Shown: in pieces, positions 6,917 through 10,575 of the stretch
Numbering within the stretch: the first letter of the stretch is position 1
Layout of the letters: each line of letters opens with the position of its first letter
Assembly (NCBI GenBank): GCA_003024985.2
Contig: PXIH01S0001293.1
Origin: Euperipatoides rowelli
Lineage: Eukaryota > Onychophora > Udeonychophora > Euonychophora > Peripatopsidae
Strand: one strand, 5' to 3'
Length of the DNA stretch: 10,575 nucleotides
Translations under genes and position numbers: made by a program
Notes under the pieces: generated by a model
Seen by the model: only the letters and a program-made list of their open reading frames with translations
What the model was told of the DNA's origin: nothing
Database searches by the model: none

Positions 6917-7855
6917 GCCCAGATTTGCTGGTTAAATGTGATCCCAGACATTTCATATTGTGACACCGGGCATAAATCTGGATAAAGATTAAAAAAATCT
7001 TTAGCAAACCTAACCGATAATAAGGTTTGCCTATCTTCTAGGGAGTTCATATTAAAAAGCTCTAATGCACTATTATAATTGGTGAAGTCTTTTCCCAAAA
7101 TGATTCTCAAAACTCTTATTTGGAATCTATCTATGTTCTTAACCTGTTCCTTCGTTAGGCCACTCGCCCAGACAACACACCCATAATCCAAAATCGGTAA
7201 CAAAAATTATTTGTAGACATTTACAGTATTAATGCTTTAGTAGGTACCTTTTGACTTTATACAAAATGATTTTTTTCTTGCAGACAATAGTAATTCATTA
7301 ACCTGAACATCACACTTCATGTTACTCTGAATATAAAGGCCTAGAATTTTGTTAAAATCATTACAATTTTTTCTTGATCAATTTGAATATCTAGAACAAT
7401 GGGTGTTTTAAGAAAACTATGAATCATTATCTTCGATTTCTCAGGGTTTAAGTGCATTCCTTTGAGTCATTTGAAATAACATTAAAACTTTTTTAAACAA
7501 TTTCATTTAAGGATGACTTTGAACCCTAACATACTACTGTTAAGTCATCGATAAATTTAAAATGTAAAGGTAGATTTTTGGCAATATCATTAGTAGCAAT
7601 TGTAAAAATAAATGAGCCTAACGAGGATCCCAGAGGTACTCAGTTTGAGTAATTAAAGCTAATCCAATCATTTCCGTCAATTGACATCATCTGTTGCCTA
7701 TCGGAAAGAAAAGAAGCAAGCCATTTTACTAAATTTGGAGATGGGTTTAATTTAAAAAGTTCCTTAATAAAAAAATTATGGTTAATTTTACTAAATTTGG
7801 GTTCAGCAAATTTGGGTTCAGCAAATTTAGCCAAAATGCTATTTATGTATTCTTA
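6917..7855 (-). mobile_element. Broken LINE ORF2 (reverse transcriptase domain)
   Basis: Read on the minus strand from about 7855, the peptide order is that of a non-LTR reverse transcriptase. It has INHNFFIKEL...LVKWLASFLSDRQQ (fingers/palm), then VPLGSSLGSFIF (degenerate GVPQGS, its Gly codon now TGA at 7642-7640), then KFIDDLTVV (7555-7538 spans FIDDLT, the catalytic (F/Y)-x-DD motif). LNPEKSKIMI, ILGLYIQSNMK, LLPILDYGCVVW and FQIRVLRIILG follow, and then ALELF..SLEDRQTLLSVRFAKDF (thumb and beyond). It is interrupted by stops at 7640-7642, 7526-7528, 7237-7239 and 7207-7209, by a further stop near 7490-7495, and by frameshifts near 7468 and 7345. It cannot encode an active enzyme. Coding similarity ends near 6917. 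The pattern is CR1/jockey-like, clade unproven. Confidence 0.88.
7793..7822 (-). repeat. 15-bp tandem duplication inside LINE
   Basis: AAATTTGGGTTCAGC occurs twice in tandem on the plus strand, adding the five-residue repeat FAEPK twice to the minus-strand reading. It lies exactly where the reverse transcriptase reading should have the conserved A-F-x-x-(I/V)-x-H segment, so it is a post-insertion slippage event. Confidence 0.85.
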
Positions 7856-8380
7856 AATAATATTTTAATAATGAAAATTTCAGTATTAAAATTTATTTGG
7901 CTATGAACATCATATTTTTTTGCTAAAAGTTATTTACTATAATTAACCAAATGGCTAATTATATTTTTTGCTCACTGAATAAAAGTGATTTATTGATGAA
8001 TAAATTTTGTCAAAAATATTGGTCTTACTGGTTATTTTTCCTACTAAATAGGTTAAAAATTCCAAACCTAGATTTAAAAAAAAAAGATATATATTTTTAA
8101 ATCTACTTCATTTCTTCAGTTTTTCAGAAGAAAAACACTAGGCTACATCAATCTTTCACAGTTTTCAAAACTATAGTCATAGAATCATGAAAGTATTGTA
8201 AATTTCAAAGCTGTATTACCGTAATAAGCAAAGCATCAATTTTAAATATTACAGACCGAAATAATACTTATTTTAGTAATTTTTAAAAATGTGTATACAA
8301 TGATGCAATAGAAAAAACTTAAATTTTTCATTGACAGGTGACTAAATACATCAATTTTTTTAAAAAATAAATTCTGGGGA
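7856..8380. other. A+T-rich spacer, no gene
   Basis: No LINE 5' sequence could be followed beyond about 7855 and no other gene is visible. TAGGCTAC occurs at 8139-8146. Confidence 0.35.
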
Positions 8381-8384
8381 CTTT

Positions 8385-8430
8385 GTTCCCTTAAACGTCC
8401 ATCAGGGCTCTGCCCCTGGACCTCCACCTT
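8385..8430 (-). repeat. Dispersed GC-rich repeat related to 3545-3578
   Basis: On the minus strand GGTCCAGGGGCAGAGCCCTG parallels GGGTCCAGGGGCGGACCCCTG at 3549-3569 closely. Both are GC-rich islands in A+T-rich sequence. The translated overlap of this region has no recognisable domain and I treat it as repeat sequence. Confidence 0.5.
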
Positions 8431-8759
8431 GACTTCTGTGCCAGTCTTGTATATGGTTTTATTGGATAGGCCATGTTTAAATTTTATGTATGGAAATGCG
8501 AAGAACAATGAGTAGCCTATGTTTTAAAAAACATTCACTTATTATTTTTATTGTCAGACAAAAGTATAAAATGTAGATTGAGCTAAAAAAAACTTTTTTT
8601 ATTTTTTTAACTACTGTACACAGAAAAAAATATCTCTCACCAAGATTGGCTTTAAGAATTAACAAGCTAATGATGTAATAATTCCTATTTTACTATACTG
8701 TTTTATATTTGAATCACCTTTTTTTTTTAAATGCCTTTTAGGTACGGTATACATTTGAA
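8431..8759. other. A+T-rich spacer, no gene
   Basis: Open frames in this stretch are Phe/Ile/Lys-rich, as expected from base composition, and show no family signature. Confidence 0.4.
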
Positions 8760-8783
8760 TAAATAAATTTGCAAATTTATTTA
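8760..8783. repeat. 24-bp perfect palindrome
   Basis: TAAATAAATTTG (8760-8771) is followed at once by its exact reverse complement (8772-8783). In A+T-rich DNA short palindromes are expected by chance, but 12 perfect pairs with no spacer is noticeable. Confidence 0.8.
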
Positions 8784-9130
8784 AAAAAAATTATTATTAT
8801 ACGCTGATTATTTCAAGTAACACTGTAATTATTTTTGTTGTTTCAATGTAGGCTACTTGTATTTCTTTTTTTTTTTAAATTTTGACATGACAATTATAAG
8901 ATACTACATCATGATGGAACTAATGATTATTTGCACAAGAAATTAATTACAATTATTTAAATAAATCTGCTCATAATAATATTAAAAAAAAAATTAAAAC
9001 TTGTTATTTTAACAAAAAAAAAAACACTAATATAATTTGATTTTAAGGTTTACTTCTCCTTTATTTAAAAAAATGATGTTATTGCACATACTATTGGTTT
9101 AGTTAAGAGAATTAATTTATTGTGCATTTA
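8784..9130 (+). other. A+T-rich sequence, probable intron 3' part
   Basis: No coding signal. Because a splice acceptor follows at 9131-9151, this A/T-rich sequence with T- and A-runs is best read as the downstream end of an intron of the gene at 9234. The intron's 5' limit is not identifiable here. Confidence 0.4.
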
Positions 9131-9151
9131 TTTTTTATTTTCTCATTTCAG
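9131..9151 (+). promoter_or_regulatory. Splice acceptor (3' splice site)
   Basis: TTTTTTATTTTCTCATTTCAG is a 21-base pyrimidine-rich tract ending in CAG at 9149-9151, a textbook metazoan acceptor. The exon would start at G9152. All three frames meet a stop between 9152 and 9216, so this exon begins in 5' UTR and the coding start must lie within it. Confidence 0.6.
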
Positions 9152-9202
9152 GACATTCATATTGCATAATATTTAGTAATTGGTCGAGAAAAATTTTATT
9201 TA

Positions 9203-9247
9203 ATGGATATTGCTAGCCGTATTATTCCATCAAATGGAAAAAGCTGA
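9203..9247 (+). CDS. Small upstream ORF overlapping the main start
   Basis: ATG at 9203 opens a 14-codon frame (MDIASRIIPSNGKS, TGA 9245-9247) in a different frame from the main ORF, and it ends 11 bases past the main ATG at 9234. It has a weak start context (T at -3, G at +4). If the 5' UTR is as proposed, scanning ribosomes meet it first. Ribosomes that use it would bypass the main start, so it may lower translation. Whether it is translated is inference. Confidence 0.35.
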   Translation: MDIASRIIPSNGKS

Positions 9248-9722
9248 AGTTTCCAAATGTACTAATGGAAATGGTGACAGCAACAAATTGTCTTGTATTA
9301 CCGGAATATCAAGTCCCGACATCATGACTGTTAATGGCATCCATTCGACCCATTCACCAAAAGATGACTCGTGGGCTGACGATGTGGAAAATATCAGTAA
9401 ATCTACTACAATACCTACAAAACGTCCTGATAGTTTATCATTATTAAAGCCTATTCCTTCCCTAAAGTCAACAGAAGATGTCGGTAATGATTCATCCAGT
9501 GGGAGTTCTACATCTGATAATAATCAAGATGATGATGATGATTTGATTGTGAAGGCTAACTTGATTGGTGCTAGTGGGCTTGTTGAATCACCATTAAGAG
9601 GAACTGTTATGAAAGAAGGTGACATGGTCTTGTTTGTTGCTGAAAATTTACAAGAAAAAATTAAAATGAGCAGTCCTAATAATAAAAAAGGAGGTAATAA
9701 AAAACATAAAAAGAAAATATAA
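9234..9722 (+). CDS. Unrecognised Ser/Asp-rich, Lys-tailed protein
   Basis: This 162-residue open frame is the only convincing host coding sequence. Composition changes sharply from the flanks: less A/T, mixed amino acids, no stop. I do not recognise the family. Visible parts are: SPDDSW-like segment SPKDDSWADDVE (41-52); Ser-rich stretch (87-94); acidic run QDDDDD (98-103), encoded by a GAT repeat; a more ordered-looking block LIVKANLIGASGLVESPLRG through MVLFVAENLQEKIKM (104-145); and a basic tail KKGGNKKHKKKI (151-162) that could act as a nuclear or RNA-binding signal. Four Ser-Pro sites (27, 41, 119, 147) could be proline-directed kinase targets. No signal peptide or membrane segment is evident. 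The ATG at 9234 is chosen because an in-frame TAA at 9201-9203 blocks extension. Its context is moderate (C at -3, G at +4). It may be the last or only coding exon. If splicing occurs at GAG|GTAATA (9693/9694), the Lys tail would instead be intron. Confidence 0.75.
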   Translation: MEKAEVSKCTNGNGDSNKLSCITGISSPDIMTVNGIHSTHSPKDDSWADDVENISKSTTIPTKRPDSLSLLKPIPSLKSTEDVGNDSSSGSSTSDNNQDDDDDLIVKANLIGASGLVESPLRGTVMKEGDMVLFVAENLQEKIKMSSPNNKKGGNKKHKKKI

Positions 9723-9723
9723 A

Positions 9724-9731
9724 AGGTAACT
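9724..9731 (+). promoter_or_regulatory. Candidate splice donor just after stop
   Basis: AG|GTAACT with cleavage after 9725 is a moderate donor only three bases beyond the TAA. A second candidate, GAG|GTAATA, lies at 9691-9699 inside the frame. Neither is required by the sequence. They are listed because they decide whether the protein's end and 3' UTR are as drawn. Confidence 0.3.
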
Positions 9732-9915
9732 TATATAGCCTACTGTACCTACTTGGCAGGTCTCGGAATTTAAGATTGTATAATGTCTTTGATTTTGGTT
9801 GAAGTATTTTGGTAAAATTGGAGATTTAGTATCATTTTCTCTCCAACCATTTTTTTAAATTGTGGGATTTATTCTATATTGTAAAATCAAAATAAAATAC
9901 TGTAAATCACCTTTT
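9726..9915 (+). other. Probable 3' UTR
   Basis: A+T-rich sequence from the stop of the 9234 gene to just past the first AATAAA. It has no coding potential. The end is placed by assuming cleavage 10-25 bases after the signal. Confidence 0.45.
9891..9896 (+). promoter_or_regulatory. Polyadenylation signal AATAAA
   Basis: Canonical hexamer about 170 bp after the stop codon, followed by a T-rich stretch (9912-9917) that could serve as the downstream element. This is the first canonical plus-strand signal after the coding region. Confidence 0.5.
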
Positions 9916-10269
9916 TTAAAAAGAGATGACAAATCATTGTAATTTATAACTATGTATTATGGGCAATCAGTTTGGTATTCATTTATAATTTAACGATTTT
10001 TTTTATTATTTTTGTTATCAATATCTTGTCGAACAATAATGTAGTTCTGTAAATGGTAATTCAAGTTCTTTAGCTTAAGTCACAATTTATTAGTTAATCC
10101 GAACCAGAATGAATTGATACGCTCTGGAGTTGAACCATTAATCAAATAGTTATTGGTTTTAACCATTTGTATATTTATTTTTTTCCTAAAAATGTCCATG
10201 TTGATAATTGAACATAAATGGGCATGTTAGAATGCGTAATAATTTTTTATCGTGTTGCATCCTTTCCAA

Positions 10270-10275
10270 AATAAA
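10270..10275 (+). promoter_or_regulatory. Alternative polyadenylation signal AATAAA
   Basis: Canonical hexamer. With AATAAA at 10357-10362 and 10558-10563 it could support longer 3' UTR forms, although the hexamer is frequent by chance in A/T-rich DNA. Confidence 0.25.
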
Positions 10276-10356
10276 ACAACTTTCACTTTTGCCAATAATA
10301 AGCTAATCTGATACCTGATATATTTTATACTGGAAGCTTTTTTTTAACGTGAGCCT

Positions 10357-10362
10357 AATAAA
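10357..10362 (+). promoter_or_regulatory. Alternative polyadenylation signal AATAAA
   Basis: Canonical hexamer followed within 15 bases by a T-rich tract (10372-10384), a better downstream context than the signal at 10270. Confidence 0.3.
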
Positions 10363-10438
10363 GTTATTCCGTTTTATTTTTATTTGTAAGTCATATTCCT
10401 AAACAAAAATATATATTTTTATTTTCGTTCCTCGTTAG

Positions 10439-10470
10439 TTCAAGTTTTTCTTTATCGATATTAACTTGAA
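10439..10470. repeat. 8-bp arm inverted repeat
   Basis: TTCAAGTT (10439-10446) and AACTTGAA (10463-10470) pair perfectly around a 16-base loop. It could be a long-3'-UTR hairpin or chance. Confidence 0.35.
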
Positions 10471-10575
10471 AATTTACAGTTCTACCTCGTCATTTAAGAA
10501 GTACATAAAAATCCTATTTAAAACCAGTGGGATACAAGAGGATATAATACTTATAAAAATAAAATTTAAATATTT

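Noticed and set aside
6751-6963. Plus-strand open frame of 70 codons
   Set aside because: It spans the junction between the G-rich block and the minus-strand LINE and is a shadow of the antisense coding sequence.
6826-7203. Minus-strand open frame as a host gene
   Set aside because: Its first two thirds are the C-terminal part of a LINE reverse transcriptase and its last third reads into a different repeat. It is a relic, not a gene.
8242-8665. Two overlapping minus-strand open frames of 88 and 62 codons
   Set aside because: Phe/Ile/Lys-rich composition with no family signature; one runs over the dispersed GC-rich repeat at 8385-8430.
9210-9233. Extending the 9234 protein upstream to the TTG at 9210
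   Set aside because: A nuclear metazoan gene would need strong evidence for a non-ATG start. The TTG context is poor, and an in-frame TAA at 9201 leaves only eight extra codons.
10172-10178. AU-rich destabilising element (UAUUUAU) in a long 3' UTR
   Set aside because: In DNA of this A+T content the motif is uninformative, and the long 3' UTR form is itself unproven.
1-10575. CRISPR array, tRNA or rRNA genes, bacterial operons
   Set aside because: No regularly spaced repeat-spacer pattern, no cloverleaf with A/B-box sequences and no rRNA-like conserved strings were seen. All signals are those of animal nuclear DNA.

Overview
The window looks like accessory or intergenic/intronic DNA of an A+T-rich metazoan (roughly 70% A+T by eye). 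The evidence is eukaryotic throughout: decayed non-LTR retrotransposons (LINEs) on both strands, homopolymer runs, many fold-back repeats, a good pyrimidine-tract splice acceptor, canonical AATAAA polyadenylation signals and only one convincing host coding exon. LINEs of this general CR1/L2/jockey-like sort are common in invertebrates and fish. I cannot name the species; a mollusc, cnidarian or similar aquatic invertebrate would fit, but that is inference.

Layout. 1-1290: A+T-rich repeat-derived DNA with a pair of CCACCAGGGG repeats (one a match to the CTCF core consensus), a 22-23 bp tandem duplication and a hairpin. 1293-1785: two identical 82-bp copies, 411 bp apart, flanking a minus-strand LINE reverse transcriptase fragment; the first copy abuts an unresolved base. 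1846-2005: transposon-like fold-back sequence. 2006-3147: mostly featureless, with two compact hairpins. 3148-3523: 3' end of a minus-strand LINE, cut off at a second unresolved base. 3525-4530: GC-richer hairpins, a GT microsatellite, and a T19 run followed by an almost perfect 30-bp palindrome. 4531-5965: A+T-rich, with a 35-bp near-palindrome. 5965-6345: 3' end of a plus-strand LINE. 6735-7855: a G/C-rich transposon-end-like block and then a long, broken minus-strand LINE reverse transcriptase. 7856-9130: A+T-rich with a short repeat related to the 3545-3578 hairpin and a 24-bp palindrome.

The only likely host gene is at the right end on the plus strand. A splice acceptor at about 9151 leads into a short 5' UTR and a 162-codon open frame (9234-9719, stop 9720-9722). 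It encodes a low-complexity, Ser/Asp-rich, Lys-tailed protein that I do not recognise. A polyadenylation signal lies about 170 bp after its stop.

No operon-like or defence-like system is visible. What deserves attention is the unrecognised exon with its overlapping upstream ORF, the probable assembly or duplication junctions at the two N positions, the density of fold-back elements, and the LINE relics that only show when stops and frameshifts are read through.
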